Source: Pomphorhynchus laevis
Lineage: Eukaryota > Acanthocephala > Palaeacanthocephala > Echinorhynchida > Pomphorhynchidae
Reading direction: 5' to 3'
Assembly: GCA_012934845.2 (NCBI GenBank)
Contig: WNNJ02000440.1
Span: 1 to 64,000 of the forward strand
DNA length: 64,000 nt
Below, in pieces: positions 54,115-62,160 of this stretch. A program made the translations under genes and the position numbers. The notes beneath the pieces were generated by a model. The model saw only the letters and a list, made by a program, of their open reading frames with translations. It made no database searches and was not told the origin of the DNA. Positions within the stretch are counted from its first letter, which is position 1, and the number at the start of each line of letters is the position of its first letter.

Positions 54115-55102
54115 ATTATAACTGCAAGCCAAACTCAACTAGAAGAAATAAAATTTATCTTCAATATTTCGGCTACGAGCAGCATCCATTTTAAAAAAAT
54201 CTGAAATAATACAAGTGTCAAAAAGTAAAAAGTCTAAAATCGTTTTGGGCGTTCATTTGCGGATTTAATGTTTTAATTAAAACTGCCTCCATAATCACTC
54301 GTTTGCTCCAATTATTTTCTATTATAAGGGTTTCTACTCCGTCAAAGTCGACGGCGTGTTGCGTGCAGTGGTCAGCGACAGAGGAGCCGCATGTGGTTAT
54401 CAAAGAAGCCTTATGTTCAGCAATGCGTGTTCCTAAATTTCGTCCTGTTTACCCGATATAGAAACATAAACATTGTTTGCAATTAATTCTATGTATACAT
54501 CAGCATCTATCCAAAGGAACACGCACAGATTTTCGTAAAAAATTACCAATGGTAGTCCGATTTATCGACGAACAATAAAGATTGATCGGAAGCTTAGAGA
54601 CAACGATATGCTTTTTAACCTCTCTAACAATTCTATAACTGAAAGGCTCAATACAGTCGATAGTAAAATAGTGATGCTATGGCTGTGGATATATCTTAAT
54701 TGATCTTAAGGTCTTAAAAGATTTTCGCACCTTCGTTATTAATGATCTCAAGAAATGATTGGGATAACCTAGTGCTTAAAAGTCTCGCACCAACGTGTCA
54801 AGTTCAGCATTTAAGAATTCGTCACAACTGCACAAACGAAAAGCGCGGAGACAAAAGCCAAAGAATACCGCAAGTTTCACACGCACTGCATGATTAATAT
54901 CCCAAGGAATGTATGAGCGGGTTTCCACCTCTTTTCCGTAAACCTTAGTGACTGATATATCAGTTATCGATATTTGACAATCGAGAAAGGGTATAAAATC
55001 TGATGAAGGCCAACACAGAGTGAATTGTATTCGACGGTGGAGTGAATTCAAAAAATAAACCAAGTCATCACCGCTTGAGGTATTCTTTGGATTTTGTACC
55101 AC
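54115..55102 (-). mobile_element. PLE 3' part: RT end plus GIY-YIG tail (fossil)
   Basis: On the minus strand, RT sequence (RRIQFTLCWPSSDFIPFLDC, SYIPWDINHAVRVKLAV, RAFRLCSCDEF; 55102-54776) is followed by a decayed GIY-YIG region (54600-54420), its C-terminal block SSVADHCTQHAVDFDGVETL with ENNWSKRVIMEAVLIKTLNP (54403-54218), and a terminal hammerhead-like motif (54189-54162). This is the order of a canonical Penelope-type PLE. An inverted partner lies at 55148-55460. Both are truncated and inactive. Confidence 0.8.
54162..54189 (-). ncRNA. PLE hammerhead-like motif (terminal)
   Basis: Minus strand: GGATGCTGCTCGTAGCCGAAATATTG. Stem GCT/AGC then CGAAA; the first core strand is reduced to GGAUG. 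Confidence 0.45.
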
Positions 55103-55147
55103 TTGAAGAATACTTAGGAACTTGCATTAAAAATTAGGAACACGCAT

Positions 55148-55460
55148 TGCTGAACATAAGGCTTCTTTGACAACCACACGGGGCTCCTCTGTCGCTGACC
55201 ACTGCACGCAACACGCAGTCGACTTTGACAGATTAAAAACCCTTATAATAGAAAATAATTGGAGCAAACGAGTAATTATGAATGCAGTTTTAATTAAAGC
55301 ATTAAATCCGCAAATGAACGCCCAAAACGATTTTAGACTTTTTACTTTTTGACACTTGTATTGTTTCAGATTTTCTTGAAAATGGATGCTGCTCGTAGCC
55401 GAAATATTAAATATGAATTTTATTTCTTCTTTTTGGGTTTGGCTTGCAGTTATAATACGA
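55148..55460 (+). mobile_element. PLE 3' tail, inverted partner (fossil)
   Basis: GIY-YIG C-terminal block (SSVADHCTQHAVDFDRLKTL, then ENNWSKRVIMNAVLIKALNP), followed by the terminal motif GGATGCTGCTCGTAGCCGAA at 55384 and the end TTTGGCTTGCAGTTATAATA. It mirrors 54115-54420 closely. Only the last 310 bases of the element are present. Confidence 0.8.
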
Positions 55461-55618
55461 AAGTTTATTAAATTTATTATCTTGATAAATGTTAAACAAA
55501 CTAATTTAAATATATTACTTTTTATTCATTATCAATAAATGCTTATTTTTCATTGCTTTTATTGTAACGCTGTTTTTGATAGTTTTGGATTGATATGTGC
55601 AAACCGCTTTATAAGCAG

Positions 55619-55756
55619 ATTAAATGTAGGTACTTTTTTAATTAAAAATTTTCAACAAAAATTCAATTTGCATTTAGATGCTAGTAATTTTGTTCTCTCT
55701 TTCGAGTATCAGTTTTATCCCGCACAGCAAGAGCTTATCATTTCCGAAAATTCTAG
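55619..55756 (+). CDS. FERM-domain gene, third exon seen (start uncertain)
   Basis: The donor GTAAGT begins at 55757. The open frame reads LNVGTFLIKNFQQKFNLHLD, then ASNFVLSFEYQFYPAQQELI and ISENSR. FVLSFEYQFYP fits the end of the FERM N-lobe (FxLxFRVKFYP), and LNVGTFLIKNF fits the preceding WLDLxKPIxKQ region. Possible acceptors are AG before 55619, 55630 or 55678; none gives the phase left by the exon at 52150, so a small exon between them is likely. The last two bases AG join the first base of the next exon to give Arg, in frame. Confidence 0.65.
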
Positions 55757-56047
55757 GTAAGTTATCTAGTAAGATCAGAGCATCCTATCAAATTAGAATA
55801 AAGACTAATATTTGTGCGAACTGTGTATTATATCGCTCATATATGCATTCATCTTATACATTAATTTTAAGATACTAATGCTATTAAAGAAATGCTTTTG
55901 AATATTGAATTCTAATCCATCATCTAAATATTCATCTAAAACTACTATAATACAAAGCTAAATTACGTTGTTGATGAAGTAGTTTATTTATAATAATTAA
56001 TTTATTAAAAAGTAGCTTAAAAAAGTATTTTTATTAATAAAAATCGA

Positions 56048-56235
56048 AAAGCCGCACTGGCCAATATGAGAGCACCTGCTTTGTCGACTGTGTTTAGTAA
56101 TCTATATGCAGAACCGGTTCAGCTTACCATTGGCGGTGATAATATATATTCGCACGAAGGTTTCACTAAGGAGATCCACTTGTGATGGCCATCTTCTCAA
56201 TGGCTTCTCTCCCTTTAATTGAGAACATACGTAAT
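56048..56235 (+). pseudogene. RLE-type retroelement RT fragment
   Basis: A frame reads NRKAALANMRAPALSTVFSN, then LYAEPVQLTIGGDNIYSHEG, then FTK at the place where EGTTQGDP is found in intact relatives, then SLPLIENIRN near the end. It is the RT palm region of the family represented at 1-723 and 9566-10990. It lies in the intron between the third and fourth FERM exons. Confidence 0.6.
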
Positions 56236-56572
56236 TAATTTATTTTGTTAAAAAGTAGTTCAAATAAGTATTTTTATTAAACTAAAATAAACTAACGATA
56301 AACTAAAGATATAAAAATAAAGATTACAAATAAACTAAAAATATAAACTACTTAAAATCAAAAATTTATTTATTTATTTGAATTTATTTCATTTATTTTA
56401 TAATAAATTATATTTTAAAATAAATTCCTTAATTATTTCTTCTTTGGAAATAATTTTATCTTTTACATAAAAAACAATAGTTTGCTCCTGTGGAATATGG
56501 CAGTATAATTACTATACGTTATAGTAATTTACATAAAAACAATTTTTGTAAGGCAAATACACTTTTTTCCAG

Positions 56573-56673
56573 GTTACTCTTATTTCTTCAACTTTGCAAC
56601 GATATTAATCAATCATTCACGTTATTTGAAGATAGCTCGGACAGATCAGAACTTGCAGCACTTGCTCTTCAAG
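56573..56673 (+). CDS. FERM-domain gene, fourth exon seen
   Basis: TTTTTTCCAG precedes 56573 and GTAAAC follows 56673. In frame with the previous exon: LLLFLQLCNDINQSFTLFED, then SSDRSELAALALQ and a split Gly/Ala codon. RLLLFLQLxxDI...ELAALALQ is the beginning of the FERM central lobe (RYLFFLQLRQDI...ELASLALQ). The next exon is not identified in the window; the gene continues downstream. Confidence 0.85.
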
Positions 56674-56699
56674 GTAAACCTTAAATGTACAAAATTTTC

Positions 56700-57125
56700 C
56701 ATTGGTTTTAAATTATTAAAAATTATATTCATTATAATTATTAATAATTAATTAGTTATTAATAATTGATTATTTAATTAATAATATATAAAATAAATAT
56801 ATATTATGATGAATTTTAGCATATAAATATCATACTGAACGTATTATGCAAAACAAGTTTAGTGAAAACAACCCAGCACCATTTAAAGACGCTGGCATCT
56901 CGAGCGTAGCGTAGTGATCTTAATATTAAATTAAGCAAATTTCAATAAATATTGCATGCAAAGTGGGATATGTGAAAATGTTAATAATATATAACATTTT
57001 AGCGAGTATAAAATATCTTAAATATATCAATACTATTAGTTTATTGCAGTAGAACGTTTTGATTAAGAGTCAATATAATTTACAAGAAGGCAAAGTAACA
57101 GGAATATTTATTTTATTAGAAAAAT
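56700..57125. other. AT-rich intronic spacer
   Basis: No feature recognised, except a short GC-richer piece at 56876-56915. Confidence 0.4.
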
Positions 57126-57126
57126 C

Positions 57127-57166
57127 CAATATTTCGACGGCACTACGGCACGTCATCTTCAGGGTT
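57127..57166 (-). ncRNA. PLE hammerhead-like motif
   Basis: Minus strand: CCCTGAAGATGACG, loop, CCGTCGAAATATTGG. CUGANGA core, GACG/CGTC stem, GAAA. It lies 84 bases before the 304-bp array. Confidence 0.55.
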
Positions 57167-57297
57167 GAAAGATGCTTGTAATCAAGAAAATTTTTACAAT
57201 ATGACTTAATTACTAATAATCCAATTCAATTAATTTCGCATGTGACATGTATATTAATTTGTAAAACACGTAAGCCAGACGCGAAAGAATGACGAAT

Positions 57298-57374
57298 GCC
57301 GTTTCGTCATCACAATGACTCATCAGTGGCAGATCCCTCCCACTACTGGATGCAGAGGAGGACTGGCAGACGGC
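57298..57374 (-). ncRNA. Type III hammerhead ribozyme, one stem I mismatch
   Basis: Minus strand: GCCGTC, TGCCAG...CTGCCA, CTGATGAGTCATTGTGATGA, CGAAACGGC. One stem I pair is lost; the core is intact. Confidence 0.85.
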
Positions 57375-57608
57375 AATCAATGAATGAATCAATGTGAATG
57401 ATGTACTAGAAAATTTTCTAGTAACATCATAGAGTACTAAATCAGTACTACAGCTTCACCAAAAAGGATCATTAGCAAAAGCACTGGCAAATGCCAGCGC
57501 AGGTCTCTTTAATATCGGCTAACTTTCATCATGAATTTAAGGAGAGTAAGACCATTCCGCGTGAATTTCTTGTAAAACATGTAAGCCAGACGCGAAAGAA
57601 TGACGAAC

Positions 57609-57685
57609 GCCCTTTCATCATCACAATGACTCATCAGTGCCAGATCCCTCCCACTGCTGGATGCAGAGGAGAACTGGCAGACGAC
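57609..57685 (-). ncRNA. Type III hammerhead, stem III altered
   Basis: Minus strand: GTCGTC, TGCCAG...CTGGCA, CTGATGAGTCATTGTGATGA, TGAAAGGGC. Stem II closes with a G-U pair and stem III is weakened. Confidence 0.75.
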
Positions 57686-57920
57686 AATCAATGAATGAAT
57701 CAATGTGAATGATGTACTAGAAAATTTTCTAGTAACATCATGGAGTACTAAATCAGTACTACAGCTTCACCAAAAAAGGATCATTAGCAAAAGCACTGGC
57801 AAATGCCAGCGCAGTTCTCTTTAATATCGGCTAACTTTCATCATGAATTTAAGGAGAGTAAGACCATTCCGCGTGAATTTCTTGTAAAACACGTAAGCCA
57901 GACGCGAAAGAATGACGAAT

Positions 57921-57990
57921 GCCATTTCGTCATCACAATTACTCATCAGTGCCAGATCCCTCCACTACTGGATGCAGAGGAGGACTGGCA
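57921..57990 (-). ncRNA. Hammerhead lacking its 5' stem III strand
   Basis: The sequence begins at the first base downstream of the cleavage site (TGCCAG) and keeps stem I, CUGAUGA, stem II and GAAA. It is the product expected if a self-cleaved RNA was copied. Confidence 0.8.
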
Positions 57991-58003
57991 ATTTATATTA
58001 ATT

Positions 58004-59150
58004 AATAACTAATTTATAACCTACTGAATTTTTATTTTGTAGATTGAAATTTAGAAATGGATTTTTAATTTATAAATATAGATAAACTAGATAGTTTGCT
58101 TTAATAAAAATTTGATACTGCTATAATACTTTAATGCCATTTGGTAAGTTAATGTCAATTGCGTCGCATGCAACACTTGCGGTGCGCGCAGCATATACAC
58201 TACTGCTGCACTTTAATAGCTTACTTGATACCGCTGAATCCATTGTTCATCAAATATTGCTTATAATTAATAAATATTAATTATATATTTAATATAATAT
58301 TTTATTAATAATATTTTATTATTTTATATAATATTTTATTAATGAATTAATTTAACTCATATATTAATTTAAATTATATTAATAATTTTATTAATTTTAA
58401 TTAAATTATATTTAATTAATATAATTAAAATAAATTGATTAATAAAATAAAATTAAATTGATTTATTAATTTAATTATATTGATTATATTAATTTTATTA
58501 ATTATAACTTAGAAATAAAAACTCTTTAAATAATTTTCATGATCTAGGGATATGATAATGATGCATAAATCAGCAATTATATTATATTTCATTTTCCTAA
58601 AAAACGAAATGTAACTTAATTATTAATTTAACAAAAGAGTATTTATCGGGAAAATGTGATTGAAGCGACTGAGAAATAGTGGGATATTGAGTTGCGGTGT
58701 GAATAATAATATGAAGGATATCATTGATTGAATACAAATTGAGGATACTTTAATGAATACGGGGAAGCAAATGTAATAGTAAGAATAGGTTATAGAACTG
58801 ATTTGATATACATTTGGGGAATAATATATTATGAAAAAATAACACCTTCAATTTTTTATCTCTAAATTTAATAAAGTTTTACAAATCTAAATATAATAGT
58901 TTATATATAGTCTATATATATGCATATATCTATAATCATAATATCTAATATATTATCATTATTAATATATATTTGAAAAAGTAAATGTATGGAAAAAAGG
59001 AATTTCTTATGGATCGCTGATAGATCATCGACGTTTTATAAGAAAAACGCTAATATATAATTATTTTAAAATAACATAAAATAAAATATGCTGATTTAGA
59101 ACAGAAAACAGAACACACTTTGTATATTTTATTGGTTATATCCATTTATA
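58004..59150. other. Mostly AT-rich, one GC-richer block
   Basis: 58140-58245 is GC-richer, open on both strands, and bordered by donor-like GTAAGT (58144, plus) and GTAAGC (minus, near 58226). It may be a small exon, but I recognise no protein. The rest is low-complexity A/T. Confidence 0.35.
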
Positions 59151-59151
59151 G

Positions 59152-59258
59152 TTATTTATAGTTTTGAGCTCGTAAAATTGATAAAATCTGAAATTCTGCA
59201 TTTTCTAACGAGCCATCCATCTGATTGACGGCATCTATTAACCGTTGACTCTCTTCAA
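59152..59258 (-). CDS. Candidate terminal exon of unknown gene
   Basis: On the minus strand TTTATTATTATTTAG precedes 59258, followed by an open frame reading EESQRLIDAVNQMDGSLENA, then EFQILSILRAQNYK and a TAA at 59154-59152. The peptide is amphipathic and helical, like the end of a small coiled-coil protein, and contrasts with the A/T surroundings. No upstream exon was found on this strand. It lies opposite to, and possibly inside, the FERM gene. Confidence 0.35.
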
Positions 59259-59749
59259 CTAAATAATAATAAATTGAAAACGTTATTTAGTAATAAAATT
59301 ATATTACTTTTATTATAAAGTAAAAATTAGAAATAATAACTTTTTAATTAAAACACAAAGTTCAAATAGTGATATTTCAAATAAATATTTTGCTTTAAAT
59401 CGATTGTTCTCTAATGTACCTTAATTATTGATTTAACAAAAGAGTATTCATTGAAAGCTTTTATTAACATTTCCATTACTAAGAAATGTTAGATGACCTT
59501 CGCAATACATGAAGTATTTAGTTTGGTTTACGAAATTCATATTCTTTAATGAGCTATCCCTGCTTAAACATCAAAATATGTGATGTGTAATAAACTTACA
59601 ATCAAGATATTTGTTAGATACAATCGATATATTCAATCGAATCATCAATTGTACTCATTTAAAGCAATTTCTATTTCTAAATCTTATGAGTTTGTAGACA
59701 ATGAAGTGTAATCAGAGTATCTAGAAAGCACATATTTTTCATTAAATAT

Positions 59750-60110
59750 TAATAATAATTGTAACTGCAATACGCAGGTGTATTGTATCTTATACAATGT
59801 ACATGTGGATTGCAATATATAAGAAAAACATATCAAATGTTAAAAACTAGATTTAGGCAACACATATAATATACAGCATAATAGTCAAACTATATTTCAT
59901 AAACATATGAGATTGATAGGACATGATATTAAAAACTGTAAATTATTTATTTTAGAACATATTATTAAAGAAAACATAAATATTAAATCAAAAGCTATTA
60001 GAAAGAGAAGATTTTTGGATTAAAACGCTTATTCAATGTACCCATTAAGACTGAATGACGTAGTACAAGGAATTGACAGAAGTAGTATAATACATAATAT
60101 AATATAGTAT
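59750..60110 (+). pseudogene. PLE GIY-YIG domain, another clade
   Basis: One frame from 59777: GVLYLIQCTCGLQYIRKT, MLKTRFRQHIYNIQHNSQ, FHKHMRLIGHDIKNCKLFIL, then EDFWIKTLIQ. The Cys pair in the GIY segment, the R..QH block and the FWIKTL end are PLE GIY-YIG features. The RT is absent. The fragment is interrupted at 60115 by the hammerhead array and resumes after it. Confidence 0.75.
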
Positions 60111-60196
60111 AGACAACTATATTATAAAGGAGAGTGAAACCATTCCGCGTGAATTTCTTGTAAAACATGTAAGGCAGACGCGAAAGAATGACGAAT

Positions 60197-60246
60197 GCCC
60201 TTTCGTCATCACAATGACTCATCAGTGCCAGATCCCTACCACTACT
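60197..60246 (-). ncRNA. Partial hammerhead at inverted array start
   Basis: Keeps GGATCTGGCA, CTGATGAGTCATTGTGATGA and CGAAAGGGC, but the cleavage-site strand is lost at the inversion junction. Confidence 0.75.
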
Positions 60247-60303
60247 AAAGATTGATGAATCAATCTTCAGTAGTAGATATTCATCAATTGAAGATTGATG
60301 AAT
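60246..60303. repeat. Palindromic inversion junction
   Basis: GAAGATTGATGAATCAATCTTC-type palindromes occur at about 60248-60263 and 60291-60312, around TTCAGTAGTAGATATTCATC. This marks the switch from minus to plus units. Confidence 0.8.
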
Positions 60304-60332
60304 CAATCTTCACATTGATTTATTCATTGATT

Positions 60333-60409
60333 GCCGTCTGCCAGACCTCCTCTGCATCCAGTAGTGGGAGGGATCTGGCACTGATGAGTCATTGTGATGA
60401 CGAAACGGC
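60333..60409 (+). ncRNA. Type III hammerhead ribozyme, complete
   Basis: GCCGTC (cut after 60338), stem I TGCCAG/CTGGCA, CTGATGA, stem II GUCAU-UGUG-AUGAC, GAAA, ACGGC closing stem III with GCCGU. Inside stem I, CCTCC can pair with GGGAGG. All conserved bases are present. Confidence 0.92.
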
Positions 60410-60638
60410 ATTCGTCATTCTTTCGCGTCTGGCTTACATGCTTTACAAGAAATTCACGCGGAATGGTCTCACTCTCCTTCATGATAAAAGTTAGCCGATA
60501 TTAAAGAGACCTGCGCTGGCATTTGCCAGTGCTTTTGCTAATGATCCTTTTTGGTGAAGCTGTAGTACTGATTTAGTACTCTATGATGTTACTAGAAAAT
60601 TTTCTAGTACATCATTCACATTGATTCATTCATTGATT

Positions 60639-60715
60639 GCCGTCTGCCAGTTCTCCTCTGCATCCAGTAGTGGGAGGGATCTGGCACTGATGAGTCATTG
60701 TGATGATGAAAGGGC
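60639..60715 (+). ncRNA. Type III hammerhead, weakened stem III
   Basis: As the unit before, but the end reads GATGATGAAAGGGC: a G-U pair closes stem II and stem III loses its A-U and C-G pairs. Confidence 0.8.
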
Positions 60716-60942
60716 GTTCGTCATTCTTTCGCGTCTGGCTTACATGTTTTACAAGAAATTCACGCGGAATGGTCTCACTCTCCTTAAATAAAAGTTAGCC
60801 GATATTAAAGAGACCTGCGCTGGCATTTGCCAGTGCTTTTGCTAGTGATCCTTTTTGGTGAAGCTGTAGTACTGATTTAGTACACTATGATGTTACTAGA
60901 AAATTTTCTAGTACATCATTCACATTGATTCATTCATTGATT

Positions 60943-61019
60943 GCCGTCTGCCAGTCCTCCTCTGCATCCAGTAGTGGGAGGGATCTGGCATTGATGAGTC
61001 ATTGTAATAACGAAACGGC
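60943..61019 (+). ncRNA. Type III hammerhead with core substitution
   Basis: The core strand reads TTGATGA (first core C changed to U), and stem II has two changed bases (TGTAATAAC). The stem III strands GCCGT/ACGGC are intact. Probably inactive. Confidence 0.8.
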
Positions 61020-61246
61020 ATTCGCCATTCTTTCGCGTCTGGCTTACATGTTTTACAAGAAATTCACGCGGAATGGTCTCACTCTCCTTAAATAAAAGTT
61101 AGCCGATATTAAAGATACCTGCGCTGGCTTTTGCCAGTGCTTTTGCTAATGATCATTTTTGGTGAAACTGTAGTACTGATTTAGTACTCTATGATATTAC
61201 TAGAAAATTTTCTAGTACATCATTCACATTGATTCATTCATTGATT

Positions 61247-61323
61247 GCCGTCTGCCAGTCCTCCTCTGCATCCAGTAGTGGGAGGGATCTGGCACTGATG
61301 AGTCATTGTGATGACGAAACGGC
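61247..61323 (+). ncRNA. Type III hammerhead ribozyme, complete
   Basis: Same as the unit at 60333 with all core and stem bases (predicted cut after 61252). Confidence 0.92.
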
Positions 61324-61550
61324 ATTCGTCATTCTTTCGCGTCTTGCTTACATGCTTTACAAGAAATTCACGCGGAATGGTCTCACTCTCCTTAAATAAA
61401 AGTTAGCCTATATTAAAGATACCTGCGCTGGCTTTTGCCAGTGCTTTTGCTAATGATCATTTTTGGTGAAACTGTAGTACTGATTTAGTACTCTATGATA
61501 TTACTAGAAAATTTTCTAGTACATCATTCACATTGATTCATTCATTGATT

Positions 61551-61624
61551 GCCGTCTGCCAGTCCTCCTCTGCATCCAGTAGTGGGAGGGATCTGGCACT
61601 GATGAGTCATTGTGATGACGAAAC
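61551..61624 (+). ncRNA. Hammerhead lacking the 3' strand of stem III
   Basis: Complete to GACGAAAC, where the array ends; the following bases belong to the target duplication. Its cleavage site after 61556 remains. Confidence 0.8.
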
Positions 61625-62160
61625 TATATTATAATAACCCGGTTAAACGCAAACCTAGAAGTTATAATGATAAAGGAATAAGAAAAATTTTATTAAAAAT
61701 ATTAAAAACTGGAAATTGTTTATTTTAGAACATATTATTGAAGTAAATAAGATATAAGTAAATAATTTTATATTTTGATTTTGATTTAAAGCAACGCAAT
61801 GCACGTCGTTATTTAATCATTAATAACGTTATTGTCAGGTATATTTTATATATTGAATATATAATTTATTAAAAGTATAAAACACTTAAAGAATAAAGCA
61901 CGTTTATGTTTATAGTTAAAAATAATGGATAGATTGTTTCGAAACACCACCCAAAAGCAATGCGATTTTTGACATTGTATCTTAGATACCAACTTATCAA
62001 AGTTAAATAAAGATAATCGCAATCTCACACAATCCTGAAGATTGTAAAAGTTACTAATAGTTAAGAACTATATTATAATAATGCGGTTAGACACAAGCCA
62101 AGAAGTCATGGCAATAAAAGAATAAGAAAAATATACTTAAAAATATAAAAAATGGTATAT
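61625..62160 (+). repeat. Direct repeat of PLE flank
   Basis: ACTATATTATAATAACCCGG, then AAACCTAGAAGTTATAATGA, then AATAAGAAAAAT at 61624-61700 recurs with changes at 62066-62145 (ATAATGCGGTTAGACACAAG, CCAAGAAGTCATGGCAATAA). It is probably duplicated PLE 3' sequence; the second copy shows the site before the array was inserted. Confidence 0.75.

Larger units (their letters stand above)
57250..58003 (-). mobile_element. Retrozyme-like array (304-bp family) with target duplication
   Basis: About 2.4 units on the minus strand lie between direct repeats TATATTAATT (57250-57259 and 57994-58003). The minus-strand 5' end, at 57990, starts TGCCAGTCC, exactly the base after the hammerhead cleavage site GCCGTC. 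The 3' end is internal to a unit. Shared unit features are the hairpins TACTAGAAAATTTTCTAGTA and GCGCTGGCATTTGCCAGTGC, and AGTACTGATTTAGTACT. Protein-like frames here are by-products. Confidence 0.88.
60115..61634 (+). mobile_element. Retrozyme-like array (304-bp family) inserted in a PLE fragment
   Basis: The array occupies 60128-61621 between 13-bp direct repeats AACTATATTATAA (60115-60127 and 61622-61634). A paralogue of the flank at 62066-62160 reads AACTATATTATAATAATGCG without any insert and shows the empty site. The first piece (60128-60245) is on the minus strand; after a palindromic junction (60246-60303) five units run on the plus strand at offsets of 306, 304, 304 and 304 bases. 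Monomer features are as in the array at 57250. Confidence 0.9.

Noticed and set aside
55539-55618. Upstream extension of the FERM exon (LIFHCFYCNAVFDSFGL)
   Set aside because: Cysteine/phenylalanine-rich, unlike a FERM N-lobe, and preceded by AT-rich intron-like sequence; treated as intron.
57491-60494. Open frames with a shared THQCQIPP-like peptide
   Set aside because: The peptide is a translation of the hammerhead region of the 304-bp repeat and appears on both strands.
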